Notes: generated by a model from the letters alone, not told the origin. 46,916 nt of DNA from DTQF01 sp038874185 (GCA_038874185.1 JAVZCX010000001.1:1-46916), one strand, 5' to 3'; shown: positions 28,044-37,359, numbered from the stretch's first letter. A program made the numbers and translations.

Positions 28044-29876
28044 TTATTCGTCTGTCTTGTTGCTTGTGATCATTCTCGGGAATATTCCGAGCGATTTTAT
28101 CTCGTCAATCAGAAGTTTGAATGCATAAGACATTTCAACCTGCGAGAAGTTGGTTGAATCGCATACTGGGCATATCGGTTTGTTTTTGAGATAGTCGTAG
28201 TATGCAAATGAACCGCAATCATTGCAGATTATCTGTACTGTCTTGTCTGATTCATCCATGAGACGTTCCTTAAGCAACATGGTTGCCCCATATCCTATGA
28301 TGCAGTCTCTTTCCATTTCTCCGAATCTAAGACCTCCTTCTCTTGACCTTCCTTCTGTTGGCTGGTGGGTCAAAAGCTGCACAGGTCCCCTGCTTCTTGC
28401 ATGCATCTTGTTTGAAACCAGATGCTGCAACCTTTGGTAATAGATGACTCCTACGAATATCTCAGCTTCTATTCTTTCACCAGTAACTCCATCATACAGG
28501 ACTTCATATCCGTCTGATTCAAAACCGTATCTCTTTAATATCTCCTTTGCCGCTTCAGTGTCGCTTGGTGTAAACGGAGTTCCATCTACTTTCTTTCCTT
28601 CAAGACAAGCTGCTTTGCCCAACAAGGTTTCAAGCAGATGTCCGACAGTCATACGAGAAGGAATTGCATGCGGATTTATGAGGAGATCCGGTACGATTCC
28701 GTCTTTTGTGAATGGCATGCTTTCTTGCGGTACCAGAAGCCCTATGACTCCTTTCTGTCCGTGTCTTGATGCGACCTTGTCTCCATTCTCCGGAATCTTT
28801 GTTTCCCTTATTCTGACCTTTACCATCTTGTTTCCTGAAGGGCTTTGGGTAAGCAGCACGGAATCAACTATTCCCTTTTCTTCTGCCTTGAGAGTTATTG
28901 ATCCGTCCTTCTTTTTCTCTTCCGCTATTCCGAATGCGCTGACCTCCTCAAGGAATCTGGGCGGCGAAGTTTTTCCTATTAGAACATCTCTTCCACTTAC
29001 TTCCACTCCAGGGGAGATCAATCCATCTTCATCCAAATACTTGTAAGCAGTTTCTCCTCTGTATCCATTTACAGTCGGAGCCGGAATTTCAAACTTATCC
29101 TTCTGTCCTCCAGGGTATCTTCTTTCCTCTGTAGAATATGTTTTGAACATTTCTACTCTGAGCATTCCTCTGTCTACTGCGGATTTGTTGACAACAACCG
29201 CATCCTCCATGTTAAATCCTCTGTAGCTCATTACTGCAACTACTAGATTATTTCCACCTATCCTTTTTTCAGTTCCCAAAATTTTCTGAGGCCTTGTGCT
29301 TACAATAGGCGTTTGTGGATAAAACATCACATATGCCTTTGTGTCGTATCTCAATGAGTAGTTTGATGCATAGAGTCCAAGCGCCTGTTTGGTCATGGAG
29401 CATGCCATGGTGGTTCTTGGTGATGAGTTGTACTCCTGCATTGGAAGCTGAGAGGTTACAAAGCTAAGTATTCCTACTGGATCCATTTCCAGGTGCGTAT
29501 GTTCAGGCGTGATTTCATCTTCCTTCACTGCGATATATGCGAGCGTGTCCTCTTCACCAGGGTCGAGATATTCTATTATTCCATTCCTTATCAAGTCTTT
29601 CCATTCTATTTCATTGTTTCTTATTTTTGCCTTTATCTCCGGGGTAAGCTTAGACTTTCCGTTTTCTACGATTATCAAAGGTCTTCTGCTTCTTCCCCCG
29701 TCGCTGTTTATGTAAATTTCCTTTAGCTTTGGATAGAATTCTACATTCACTTCATGATGTATCTCTCCGTTTCTTCTTTTTCTTATTATCTCTTTGACAA
29801 GCTCTTCCCCATTTGGATGGGCACCTACTATTTTTCCATTAAGATATACGATGAATTCATCAGTTTTCTTTGCCAC
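28044..29876 (-). CDS. rpoB1: DNA-directed RNA polymerase subunit B'
   Basis: This is the C-terminal half of the second largest subunit (Rpo2C), 610 residues. It has YRGFNMEDAVVVNKSAVDRGM, the GDKVASRHGQKGVIG hybrid-binding motif, the QLLTHQPTEGRSREGGLRFGEMERD segment and a C-terminal zinc ribbon (CNDCG and CPVC). The start is a GTG at 29876 with AAAAGGTGT upstream; an in-frame GTG six bases earlier overlaps that element. It is separated from B'' by 60 bases and a stop, the standard split seen in many euryarchaea, so this is not a frameshift. Confidence 0.97.
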   Translation of the reverse strand: MAKKTDEFIVYLNGKIVGAHPNGEELVKEIIRKRRNGEIHHEVNVEFYPKLKEIYINSDGGRSRRPLIIVENGKSKLTPEIKAKIRNNEIEWKDLIRNGIIEYLDPGEEDTLAYIAVKEDEITPEHTHLEMDPVGILSFVTSQLPMQEYNSSPRTTMACSMTKQALGLYASNYSLRYDTKAYVMFYPQTPIVSTRPQKILGTEKRIGGNNLVVAVMSYRGFNMEDAVVVNKSAVDRGMLRVEMFKTYSTEERRYPGGQKDKFEIPAPTVNGYRGETAYKYLDEDGLISPGVEVSGRDVLIGKTSPPRFLEEVSAFGIAEEKKKDGSITLKAEEKGIVDSVLLTQSPSGNKMVKVRIRETKIPENGDKVASRHGQKGVIGLLVPQESMPFTKDGIVPDLLINPHAIPSRMTVGHLLETLLGKAACLEGKKVDGTPFTPSDTEAAKEILKRYGFESDGYEVLYDGVTGERIEAEIFVGVIYYQRLQHLVSNKMHARSRGPVQLLTHQPTEGRSREGGLRFGEMERDCIIGYGATMLLKERLMDESDKTVQIICNDCGSFAYYDYLKNKPICPVCDSTNFSQVEMSYAFKLLIDEIKSLGIFPRMITSNKTDE

Positions 29877-29936
29877 GTTCACACCTTTTCCATTTTTTTA
29901 TAACCCAAGATTATAAAGCAATAAAATAACCTATGT

Positions 29937-31403
29937 TTACTTGACACTGGTTACCCCGCTTTTCTTTAACAAAGCCTCGATCTCTTTCTCGTCTAAACCT
30001 ATTGAGATTTCGTTTGTTAATGCCATGTTTTTGACTAATGATGCAGAAGCTCCTTCTGGGGTTTCATTTGGACAGAGTCTTCCAAACTGAGTTCCATGCA
30101 AATCTCTCGCTTCGAAGTGCGGATGCACCCTGCTCAGAGGAGAGTTGAGTCTTCTCAAATGGGATACTGTTGCCAGATATGAGATTCTGTCAAGCAGTTG
30201 GCATACTCCTGTTTGTCCAGCTATCCAGTTTCCTGTTGCCATCGCATATCTTATCCTGTCACTCAATGAGTCTGGTCTTACGAATGTCTGGACATCCTGC
30301 AATCTTCTTCCTCTTGCAACCGCCCTCTCTGCTTGGTAAGAGATGTCTCTCACTAGGAATTGGAATGAATATCTGAACAATTCTTCCATGAGAACACCGC
30401 TTAATTTAATTCTCTTGTTTCCATAGTGGTCCTTGTCGTCTGCAGGATACTTCTTGTTTGCTACAAGCGTTGTTCTCTGCGCCATTAACGCAAGGAATTT
30501 AGCCTTAAGATGCTTTGCTGCGGGTGTTGTTCCGAAGTGAGGCAATAGATAGCTGTTTAACAATGCTTCCACTCTTTTGTCTCTGTATTCTTTCGGTTGT
30601 CCTGGAACTGCTTTCTTTCCTATCTCGTCTATTGCGTCTTCTACCGTCTTCACTTCGCCTGTTTCTATGTTCAGAAGCACGTCATTGATTATAAGTTGGT
30701 TTTCATCGAACAGTTCAAGTATGTCTTCGTCTTTCTTTATTCCAAGAGCGCGGAGTACCACCATGAAAGGAAGTTTAGGTGGAGCTGCCGGAAACTCAAC
30801 AGTCCAAGTTCCATCTTCAGATCTGTTAACTGCACATCTCATTCTTGCTCCTCCGCTCTGTGAGAATATCTTTGCAGTTATGACTGTTCCTTGTTTCTCC
30901 TTTGTTACCATGATTCTGTTTGCGATTAAATCCTCTATTCCGATCAGAACTCTTTCTGTTCCGTTTATAATCATGTATCCTCCGGGATCCATCGGATCTT
31001 CTCCTGCTTTTATAAGCTCGCCTCTTGACATTCCCTCTGTGTAGCAGATTTTTGATCTAATCATTGCAGGTATGTCTCCGATATATGCGACTGTGGTTTT
31101 TCTTTCTATGTCATTTATAATGGGAGTGATTTCCATGTAAACTCTTCCGGCATAAGTAAGATCTCTTTGTCTTGCTTCCATAGGAAGAATAGGTCTTGTT
31201 GCAGAGTCTGATTCTATTACCATGGGCTTTTCTACCCATGCCTTTCCCAGCTTCAGTTCGTAATTAGGCACATTCGGCCTTATCACTCCTACTGAGCTAA
31301 CTATTCTCTGAATTCCTTCCTCTATAAATCGATTATACGAGTCAAGATGTTGCTTGACTAATTTATTCTCATTCAGATATTTTTCCAATAGATCCTTTGT
31401 CAC
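29937..31403 (-). CDS. rpoB2: DNA-directed RNA polymerase subunit B''
   Basis: This is the N-terminal half of the second largest subunit (Rpo2N), 488 residues, forming lobe and protrusion. The conserved segments include YAGRVYMEITPI, GGYMIINGTERVLIGIED near 150-165 and LRRLNSPLSRVHPHFEARDLHGTQFGRLCPNETPEG close to the C-terminus. It starts with GTG, preceded by GGGGATGATTAC. A 108-base gap of no coding content lies between it and rpoH. Confidence 0.97.
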   Translation of the reverse strand: MTKDLLEKYLNENKLVKQHLDSYNRFIEEGIQRIVSSVGVIRPNVPNYELKLGKAWVEKPMVIESDSATRPILPMEARQRDLTYAGRVYMEITPIINDIERKTTVAYIGDIPAMIRSKICYTEGMSRGELIKAGEDPMDPGGYMIINGTERVLIGIEDLIANRIMVTKEKQGTVITAKIFSQSGGARMRCAVNRSEDGTWTVEFPAAPPKLPFMVVLRALGIKKDEDILELFDENQLIINDVLLNIETGEVKTVEDAIDEIGKKAVPGQPKEYRDKRVEALLNSYLLPHFGTTPAAKHLKAKFLALMAQRTTLVANKKYPADDKDHYGNKRIKLSGVLMEELFRYSFQFLVRDISYQAERAVARGRRLQDVQTFVRPDSLSDRIRYAMATGNWIAGQTGVCQLLDRISYLATVSHLRRLNSPLSRVHPHFEARDLHGTQFGRLCPNETPEGASASLVKNMALTNEISIGLDEKEIEALLKKSGVTSVK

Positions 31404-31511
31404 GTAATCATCCCCATGAGCTTGATTTCACAAACGCATACGCGCTTGCATTTTGCATGGAATTTTCAAAATCCAATCTTTCAGATCAAGACCTAAAAAT
31501 AGAAAAATTGC

Positions 31512-31778
31512 TTAGACTACCACTCTGTAGTAGATGCTTTTTGTGTGTTTTTCTTGTCTGTGTATTCTGATTATGTCTCCTTTCTTTGGGTTGAGATGTC
31601 TTATTGCAGGGTCGTCTAATTTTATTCTTGGAAGTTGCTCCTTTGTAGCATTTAGGCTTTCTAAAATCTTCTTTTCCTCTTCTTCTTTAACTATTTCATG
31701 CTTAGGAACCAGACTGTGCACTATCGGTTCGTTTTCAAAATTCGAGAGTTTGCGTTTTCTAATCTTATTTTTGGCCAA
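31512..31778 (-). CDS. rpoH: DNA-directed RNA polymerase subunit H (Rpo5)
   Basis: This small subunit is homologous to the C-terminal domain of eukaryotic Rpb5. The 88 residues show the family core LVPKHEIV near 23-30, LPRIKLDDPAIRHLNPKKGDIIRI and the final YYRVVV. A lysine-rich N-terminal extension of about 20 residues is slightly longer than in many archaea. It starts with TTG, preceded by GGTGGTAAT at ribosome-binding distance. It is the first gene of the long minus-strand RNAP/ribosomal cluster. Confidence 0.95.
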   Translation of the reverse strand: MAKNKIRKRKLSNFENEPIVHSLVPKHEIVKEEEEKKILESLNATKEQLPRIKLDDPAIRHLNPKKGDIIRIHRQEKHTKSIYYRVVV

Positions 31779-32026
31779 ATTACCACCATAGAAAGCTGGT
31801 TAGATATCTCTAAGGATAGCCTAACAACTAGCATTTCTTTCAGAGATCTAGATCTAAAAGCAAGATATATTAGTTATTAAGATTTATAAATATTTTGTTA
31901 TTTTTAGTTTTTTTGTCCATAAACAGCTATTAATTAGGTTTTTGGTTAGTTTTTTAAAATTCACTGTATATTCAATAGCATACACAAGATTCAATAGTAT
32001 ATAAAATGATACAGGTAAGTGATGAG
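31779..32026. promoter_or_regulatory. Divergent regulatory region of rpoH and the roadblock gene
   Basis: For rpoH (minus), a TATA-like ATTTATAAAT lies at 31883-31892. The palindrome AGATCTAGATCT at 31844-31855 falls close to the expected transcription start. For the roadblock gene (plus), a TATA-like TTTTTTAAAA lies at about 31951-31959. Two imperfect copies of ATTCAATAG (31970 and 31989) follow in the leader, then the ribosome binding site GTGATG at 32020-32025. Confidence 0.35.
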
Positions 32027-32395
32027 ATGAGCGACATAAGCGAAAAACTAGAGAACATTCTTAAAGAGATAAAAAGCTCGGGAGACGTTGAGGCCTCAGT
32101 TATAATGAGAAGAGATGGAGTTGTCATCTCTTCTGATCTACAGGGCATTTCCTCAAAGAATCTCTCTGTTGTTTCTTCCCTTATTTCTGTTGCTGAATCC
32201 ACTTCAATGGAGCTGAAGCGAGGAGTTTTTCAGGAGATGATGATCGAAAGCGAGAGCGGCAAGATAATAGCTATAAATGCAGGCAAGAATGCGGTTCTTC
32301 TTTCTTTGGTGAAGAAAGAAGGAAACATAGGTTTTGTTCTCATTTCTCTCGAAAGTGCAGCGAAAAATATAAGGGATATAATCGATAAAATATAA
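32027..32395 (+). CDS. Roadblock/LC7 domain protein
   Basis: The 122-residue protein is a single roadblock/LC7 fold. The segment VEASVIMRRDGVVISSDL is the typical first strand-turn-strand, followed by a long helix and two further strands (VFQEMMIESESGKIIAINAGKNAVLLSLV). Such proteins act as dimeric regulators of Ras-like GTPases or sit beside signalling ATPases in archaea. I start it at the ATG at 32027, where AAGTGATGAG gives a strong ribosome binding site; an ATG at 32006 is also in frame. It lies 26 bases upstream of a KaiC-like ATPase gene and is probably co-transcribed with it. Confidence 0.85.
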   Translation: MSDISEKLENILKEIKSSGDVEASVIMRRDGVVISSDLQGISSKNLSVVSSLISVAESTSMELKRGVFQEMMIESESGKIIAINAGKNAVLLSLVKKEGNIGFVLISLESAAKNIRDIIDKI

Positions 32396-32421
32396 TATCA
32401 TAAGAGCGCAGGTGTATCCGT

Positions 32422-33159
32422 ATGGAAAACACAATAAAACGAAAATCAGCCTTTATAGGAATACCTAGAGTTCCTTCTGGAGTATTTGGCCTTGACGACA
32501 TGATGGAAGGAGGATTTGAGAAGGGCAGTTTGAATTTCGTATGCGGGGAATCCGGCTCTGGAAAAACCCTGTTCGCAATGCAATTCGTTTTCTTCGGTGC
32601 GCAGAAGTACAACGACAATTCCTTATTCATAACATTTGAAGAGTCAAAAGAGGATTTAAGAAGAAGAATGGGGAGATTCGGTTTTGATATCACGGCACAG
32701 GAAGCAAGCGGTAAGCTTTTCATATATTCATATTCGCCAAAGGAAGCAAACAAGTTCATTGAGGATCTGCCAAACATAGAGGCTTTGATAAAGAAGAGTA
32801 GAATATCTAGAATTGCGTTTGATTCTTTGTCAGCATATTCTCTATTCTTTGATAACCCTTCAAGAAGGGCGATCGAGACAATCTCTTTGATAGAGAAGTT
32901 CAGAAACCTCAATTGCACCGTATTGATTACTTCAGATCTGAAGATTCCTTCGAAGATTCTTGAAGCAGAGGAAGGATTGGCAAATGAACAGTTGGCTGAT
33001 TCGATCATATCTCTTTATTCCATACGAAGAGGAGACATACGCGATCTAGGGCTCGAGATAATTAAAATGAGAGGAACAAACCACAGCAGAAAAATCGTTC
33101 CGATGAGGATTGTTCCGACTGGAATGATAGTATATCCCGACATGCCTTTCATCAAATAA
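32422..33159 (+). CDS. KaiC/RadA-like RecA-superfamily ATPase
   Basis: This single-domain ATPase of 245 residues belongs to the archaeal KaiC-like group that includes the archaellum protein ArlH. The order is VPSGVFGLDDMMEGGFEKGS (17-36), Walker A GESGSGKT at 42-49, catalytic Glu pair FEES near 72-75 and Walker B IAFDSLSAYS at 131-140. The arginine-containing C-terminal strand RGTNHSRKI is the usual end of the family. AGGTGTATCC precedes the ATG. The roadblock neighbour suggests a regulatory pair; a pilus link is possible since the genome region carries a pilus locus, but the window does not show it directly. Confidence 0.9.
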   Translation: MENTIKRKSAFIGIPRVPSGVFGLDDMMEGGFEKGSLNFVCGESGSGKTLFAMQFVFFGAQKYNDNSLFITFEESKEDLRRRMGRFGFDITAQEASGKLFIYSYSPKEANKFIEDLPNIEALIKKSRISRIAFDSLSAYSLFFDNPSRRAIETISLIEKFRNLNCTVLITSDLKIPSKILEAEEGLANEQLADSIISLYSIRRGDIRDLGLEIIKMRGTNHSRKIVPMRIVPTGMIVYPDMPFIK

Positions 33160-33286
33160 ATCCTTAAATAAATCCATCAATGTAATTAAAAGCAAGGATC
33201 AAAAAAAGAGCAGTTTCTGATTGATCTGTGCTCATCTTATTAATCCGCACTCGTTTTATATGACATTCTAATCTTCAGTTATCTGA

Positions 33287-35317
33287 TTAGACTTTCAGTT
33301 CTTTTCTCAATTCTTTTATCAGCTTTTCTTTTCTTTCGCTGTCCTTGATGGCATGCTGGATCACATCTATGAGATTGCTTACTGCTATTATCTCTATTTT
33401 CTTTCTCTTTTCTTCGTTTAGAACTATGTCATCTAAGTTCTCTTTTGGAACTATGACAGTTTTTAATCCTGCATCAACCGCGGCTTCAACTTTAGCTGTG
33501 ACGCCGCCAACAGGAAGAACCTCCCCCCTTACGCTCAGGGATCCGGTCATTGCCAGATCCTGTTTTATCGCAACCCCTTCCATTGCGCTTAAGACAGCGA
33601 GTGCAACAGAAATAGAAGCGCTGTCTCCTTCCACTCCTTCATAGGTTTGCAAGAATTGAATATGTATATCAAAGCCGGTCACATCTTTCTTCATGTGTTT
33701 CTTTATTATTGCACTCACATTGTCAACTGCTTCTTTTGCAATCTCCCCAAGCTTTCCGGTTGCTATAACCTTTCCTTCAAATTTGGATGAAGCAGGAGTT
33801 ACTTCTGCAACTATAGGCATCACCAATCCGCTGCTTCCATCTCCGATTACAGCCAATCCATTCACTCTTCCAACTCTTGCGCCGTGCGTCTCCAACACAC
33901 TGTATTCTTTCTTCTGCTCGATCATCATATGCGCAAGTTGCTGCTCTATTGTTTTTGCAACTCCCTTTGCCTTGAGGACGTGAGCAACATCAGTAAACGG
34001 CGAGTTTTCGCTCTTTGCGATATCTCCAGCCGCCCTTATTAATCCGCCGAGCTCTCTTAATTTCAATGTAAGTCTTCTTTTTCTTCCTGCCTTTCTCTTC
34101 GCTTCCTTTATTATTTCAATAACAGCATCTCTTGTGAAGTGTGGAATTTTTCCATCCTTCCTTACTTCCTGTGCAACAAATCTGACCAATTTCTCTCTGT
34201 TTTCCTTAGTGTCTGGCATAGTGTCGTTGAGATAGATTTCATATCCGTATCCTCTTATTCTTGATCTTAATGCAGGATGCATGCTCTGAAGATCATTCAA
34301 ATTTCCTGCCGCAACCAGAACGAAATCGCATGGAACCGGCTCTGTTCTCGTTAATGCCCCGCTTGACATCTCACTTTGGCCAGTTATTGGGAATTTCTTT
34401 TCCTGCATTGCAGTGAGCAGATCCTGCTGCGATTTAGGATTGATAGTTCCAACTTCGTCTATATAAAGGACACCCATGTCCGCCCTATGAATGGCTCCGC
34501 TCTCAACTCTGAGATGTGCTGGAGTACCTAGCCCTCCGGTTTGCAGGGGATCGTGCCGCACATCTCCAAAAAGGGCGCCCGCCTTAGCGCCAGTAGCCTC
34601 AATGAAAGGCGCTGTCCTTCTTCCAGTGTTGTCAACTATAAGTTTTGGCTCGTTATATTCTTCCCTTCTTATTCCACTTTGAAGTTTTGATGTAAACATC
34701 CACATTGCAAGGAAGAACAATCCTCCAAGTACAATGGCTGCGATTATTGAAGAATACTTTTCAATTTCAGAAAGGGCTGAAATGTCTGCGAATTGAAATA
34801 TCAATAAGCCAATTAAAAGAATGACCAGCAATATCGTTATCCAAGACAATCCTCCCTTCTTTTTCGGCATCAATTTCTGCATTTTACTTGCGAGCACTAT
34901 TCTCCTGCCCTGTCCTATTTTTTCTTCTTCCGGCGCGTTTTCCGGAGGAATCCCATTTGGATAGGTAAGCACCGTTCTTACTTTCGGATTGTTTTCATCA
35001 AACTCATTCGGATATACCAACACGTCCCTAAGATTTTCAGCCGGCATGAGTTCAGCCATTCCTTGTGCAAGCATGCTTTTTCCAGTTCCAGGAGAGCCGA
35101 GAAGAAGCACGTTTCTTCTTTGTGCTGCAGCCTTCTTCACAATCTCCACAGCCTTGTCTTGTCCTATTATCTGATCTATTGTTTTTTCAGGTATTTTTAT
35201 ATCTGCAGTTGTATTAAATTTAGGAATGTACTTTTCAATCTCTTCAATTTCTTCTTTGGTTTTTTTCACCTTTCGCTCTCTTTTTTCTTTTTTCAATTTC
35301 AGCGTTTTCTTCTTCAT
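33287..35317 (-). CDS. lonB: Membrane-bound ATP-dependent protease LonB
   Basis: LonB is the main energy-dependent membrane protease of archaea. The 676 residues run: a lysine-rich lead; AAA+ domain with Walker A GSPGTGKS (about 74-81); two membrane segments (about 158-176 and 188-208) inserted in the AAA module, as in other LonB proteins; Walker B VLYIDEVG; and a C-terminal S16 protease domain with Ser566 in EGVEGDSAS and Lys609 in GGVTAKVEAA, the catalytic dyad. The preferred start is the ATG at 35317 with AGTGG upstream. It is convergent with the KaiC-like gene. Confidence 0.96.
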   Translation of the reverse strand: MKKKTLKLKKEKRERKVKKTKEEIEEIEKYIPKFNTTADIKIPEKTIDQIIGQDKAVEIVKKAAAQRRNVLLLGSPGTGKSMLAQGMAELMPAENLRDVLVYPNEFDENNPKVRTVLTYPNGIPPENAPEEEKIGQGRRIVLASKMQKLMPKKKGGLSWITILLVILLIGLLIFQFADISALSEIEKYSSIIAAIVLGGLFFLAMWMFTSKLQSGIRREEYNEPKLIVDNTGRRTAPFIEATGAKAGALFGDVRHDPLQTGGLGTPAHLRVESGAIHRADMGVLYIDEVGTINPKSQQDLLTAMQEKKFPITGQSEMSSGALTRTEPVPCDFVLVAAGNLNDLQSMHPALRSRIRGYGYEIYLNDTMPDTKENREKLVRFVAQEVRKDGKIPHFTRDAVIEIIKEAKRKAGRKRRLTLKLRELGGLIRAAGDIAKSENSPFTDVAHVLKAKGVAKTIEQQLAHMMIEQKKEYSVLETHGARVGRVNGLAVIGDGSSGLVMPIVAEVTPASSKFEGKVIATGKLGEIAKEAVDNVSAIIKKHMKKDVTGFDIHIQFLQTYEGVEGDSASISVALAVLSAMEGVAIKQDLAMTGSLSVRGEVLPVGGVTAKVEAAVDAGLKTVIVPKENLDDIVLNEEKRKKIEIIAVSNLIDVIQHAIKDSERKEKLIKELRKELKV

Positions 35318-35473
35318 CAAACCACTATTAATATTTTAATCTCAAAATTTAAAAACAGATTGTATCATCTTGATTGTATTATTCCTCTGTTCTATAACAT
35401 TGTTTAATCGTATTGTTATGTTTTATTATTTTCTTGTTCAGGCATTCTTTTAATCATGAACTTATCTAGCTTC

Positions 35474-36259
35474 TTATTTCAATCTGGAAAATGATGCGTT
35501 GCCGGTTGGGATATAAGGAACTATCTCATCTTTCTTTGCATTCAGTTGCTTAGCAATCTTTTCCGCAACAATATCTTTTGAGTATCTTCCAGGTTCCAGA
35601 ATAAAGCATATTTTGAAATGTTCCGCCCCAGTTACTTCTGGTACGCACGATATCTTGTCATCGCGGCTCAATCCTATTAGGAGTTTTAGGGGGACTCCTC
35701 TAAAGTAGTTTTTCCTTCCAGATATGAAGAAACTTCCCTTCTGGAGATATTCGCCAGACGGTGGGGATTTGCTTACCTGCTCTTTTGCAACATAATAAAC
35801 GTCAACTGTACTATATCCAGTTTTCCATGCAGAAGAATAGCAAGCTGAAAATTGTGCTGCTTGCTTTAGAGATGATTCGGGAGCATTCTTGCCTTTTTTC
35901 AAAACCAATGCTGGTGCCCCCACTATGTCAGCATGGAAAAATAAATCGTCATCTTCAAGCCTTTTTTTAACTATCTCTTCATTTTGTCCAGCGCTCTTCC
36001 CAGCAATAGCCAAAAAACCATCCGTTGTAAAGAACCAGTGGTACTGCATGTACCATTCTTTTTTCTCCGGCTTGTTTTCCCGCTCTTCTTTTCGCTTTCT
36101 TTTTTCTTCTGTTTTTTCGCTTTCTTTCTCTATTTCTTTTTTAGTTTCTTCTATTGCTTTTTTAGTGTCTTCCAGTTTTTTTCTCATCTTTTTAACGTTT
36201 TCAAAATAAGTGTTTGCATTGTCATAGATTTCTTTATTCGGATCAATAATTATTTCCAT
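35474..36259 (-). CDS. NFACT-R domain protein (RqcH/NEMF C-terminal half only)
   Basis: RqcH/NEMF proteins bind stalled 60S or 50S subunits and recruit tRNA for C-terminal tailing. The usual order is NFACT-N, HhH, coiled coil, NFACT-R. Here the 261 residues hold only the coiled coil (the first 80 or so, mostly K and E) and NFACT-R, which begins at KEWYMQYHWFFTTDGFLAIAGKSAGQNE and continues through DLFFHADIVGAPALVLK. The frame opens only a few codons before TTG at 36295 and a stop lies upstream, so there is no room for the N-terminal half. I prefer the ATG at 36259, which has TGGTCAAT upstream. The missing half could be a separate gene elsewhere. Confidence 0.85.
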   Translation of the reverse strand: MEIIIDPNKEIYDNANTYFENVKKMRKKLEDTKKAIEETKKEIEKESEKTEEKRKRKEERENKPEKKEWYMQYHWFFTTDGFLAIAGKSAGQNEEIVKKRLEDDDLFFHADIVGAPALVLKKGKNAPESSLKQAAQFSACYSSAWKTGYSTVDVYYVAKEQVSKSPPSGEYLQKGSFFISGRKNYFRGVPLKLLIGLSRDDKISCVPEVTGAEHFKICFILEPGRYSKDIVAEKIAKQLNAKKDEIVPYIPTGNASFSRLK

Positions 36260-36314
36260 ATTGACCAGTGCGAGATACTCTTCTGCAGGCAGCAAAATAA
36301 TTAAAAAGCAGGCT

Positions 36315-36515
36315 TTATCCCTTTAGCTTTGCCGCGTACCTTCCTGGAGATTTAATTCCAAGCTTTTTTGCAATCTCTGAAACTTCTGGATTGATTATTA
36401 TTACTTCTCCGCTCCATCTGTCAGTGAGCTTCTCGCTTCCGCAGAGCGGGCACTTGCTTTCGCCTTTTGAAATGTATTTACAATCCTTGCATGCCTTTTC
36501 CATATAAACACCCAT
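36315..36515 (-). CDS. spt4: Transcription elongation factor Spt4 (RpoE'')
   Basis: This 66-residue zinc protein binds Spt5 and helps RNA polymerase processivity. The zinc knuckles CKDC and CPLCGSEKL frame the finger, followed by DRWSGEVIIINPEVSEIAKKLGI and the basic YAAKLKG end typical of archaeal Spt4. The frame is open 13 codons upstream from a TTG, but the ATG at 36515 has GGAGAAAATATT in front and gives a normal N-terminus. It follows rpoE1 by 51 bases, the conserved archaeal order. Spt5 is not in the window. Confidence 0.93.
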   Translation of the reverse strand: MGVYMEKACKDCKYISKGESKCPLCGSEKLTDRWSGEVIIINPEVSEIAKKLGIKSPGRYAAKLKG

Positions 36516-36566
36516 AATATTTTCTCCAGTTGCTTGTTGCAATTTTTTATCCAAACATTCTATATA

Positions 36567-37190
36567 TTATTTTTTCTTGCCTTTTGCCTCTTTCTGTTTT
36601 TCCTCTTTCTTTTCCTTCTCTTCCTTTTCTGTTTTTCTTCCTTTCTTTGTCTTCTCATCTTCATGCAACCAGGCCAGATTGCCTAAACCATCACCTTTCA
36701 TCGTCATTGCTATCTTTGTTTCAGGTATTGTAGGCTTCATGCTTACAGAAACTATCTTTGCTCTTACAAGATCGCCTTTCTTAACAGTGTGTTTGCTTCC
36801 TTTGAGAAGCAGGTTTCCTGCCTTCTTATCAAATGTTATAAAATCATTTGCGATTTGAGATAGGTGAACAAGACCGTCAAATGGGCCTATGTTTACAAAT
36901 ATTCCGAAATCCATTACCTCAGTCACTTCTCCGTTAACTATTTCGTGCGTTTCCGGAATGTATGTGAGGATGTTGTATTTGACATCATAATAAGCAGCGC
37001 CGTCACCCAATACTACCTTTCCGCCCTTTATGTCATGGATGTTCCATATCTTCAGGACGACTCCATTTTCCAGATCCACCTTTCTTTCGTATCTGTCCTG
37101 CAATATCCTCAAGATGGAAGCATTAAGTTCCATGGTAAAATATGCTGGGGGCACCCTGATAGTATCAGAAATCGTTATCACTTTATACAT
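36567..37190 (-). CDS. rpoE1: DNA-directed RNA polymerase subunit E' (Rpo7)
   Basis: Rpo7 forms the RNAP stalk with Rpo4 and binds emerging RNA. The 207 residues begin MYKVITISDTIRVPP, the standard tip domain, followed by an S1 RNA-binding domain (GEVTEVMDFGIFVNIGPFDGLVHLSQI). The final 35 residues are almost only K and E, an unusually long charged tail. The ATG at 37190 has AGAGGTTTGATC upstream, so the nine extra codons of the open frame are discarded. It is followed by spt4; a 169-base gap separates it from the upstream PIN gene. Confidence 0.95.
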   Translation of the reverse strand: MYKVITISDTIRVPPAYFTMELNASILRILQDRYERKVDLENGVVLKIWNIHDIKGGKVVLGDGAAYYDVKYNILTYIPETHEIVNGEVTEVMDFGIFVNIGPFDGLVHLSQIANDFITFDKKAGNLLLKGSKHTVKKGDLVRAKIVSVSMKPTIPETKIAMTMKGDGLGNLAWLHEDEKTKKGRKTEKEEKEKKEEKQKEAKGKKK

Positions 37191-37359
37191 AAGATCAAAC
37201 CTCTTGGTTTCAATCAATTATCAGATTAGGCAAAAGCCAAATAACATGAATTTCCCTTGAGAATGCAATCTCAGATATGCTTGGCTTATTGCATTATCTG
37301 CTAAAATATATATTTTAGAATATTATATATTGTTTCAGAAAATTTTAAATTGTATTGAT

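Noticed and set aside
29883..29936. Possible frameshift splitting an rpoB gene
   Set aside because: The B''/B' break is at the place where many archaea naturally split the subunit, and each half has its own ribosome binding site.
36567..36680. Long K/E tail of RpoE' as a frameshift artefact
   Set aside because: The reading frame and codon use continue smoothly and several other proteins here also have lysine-rich tails.
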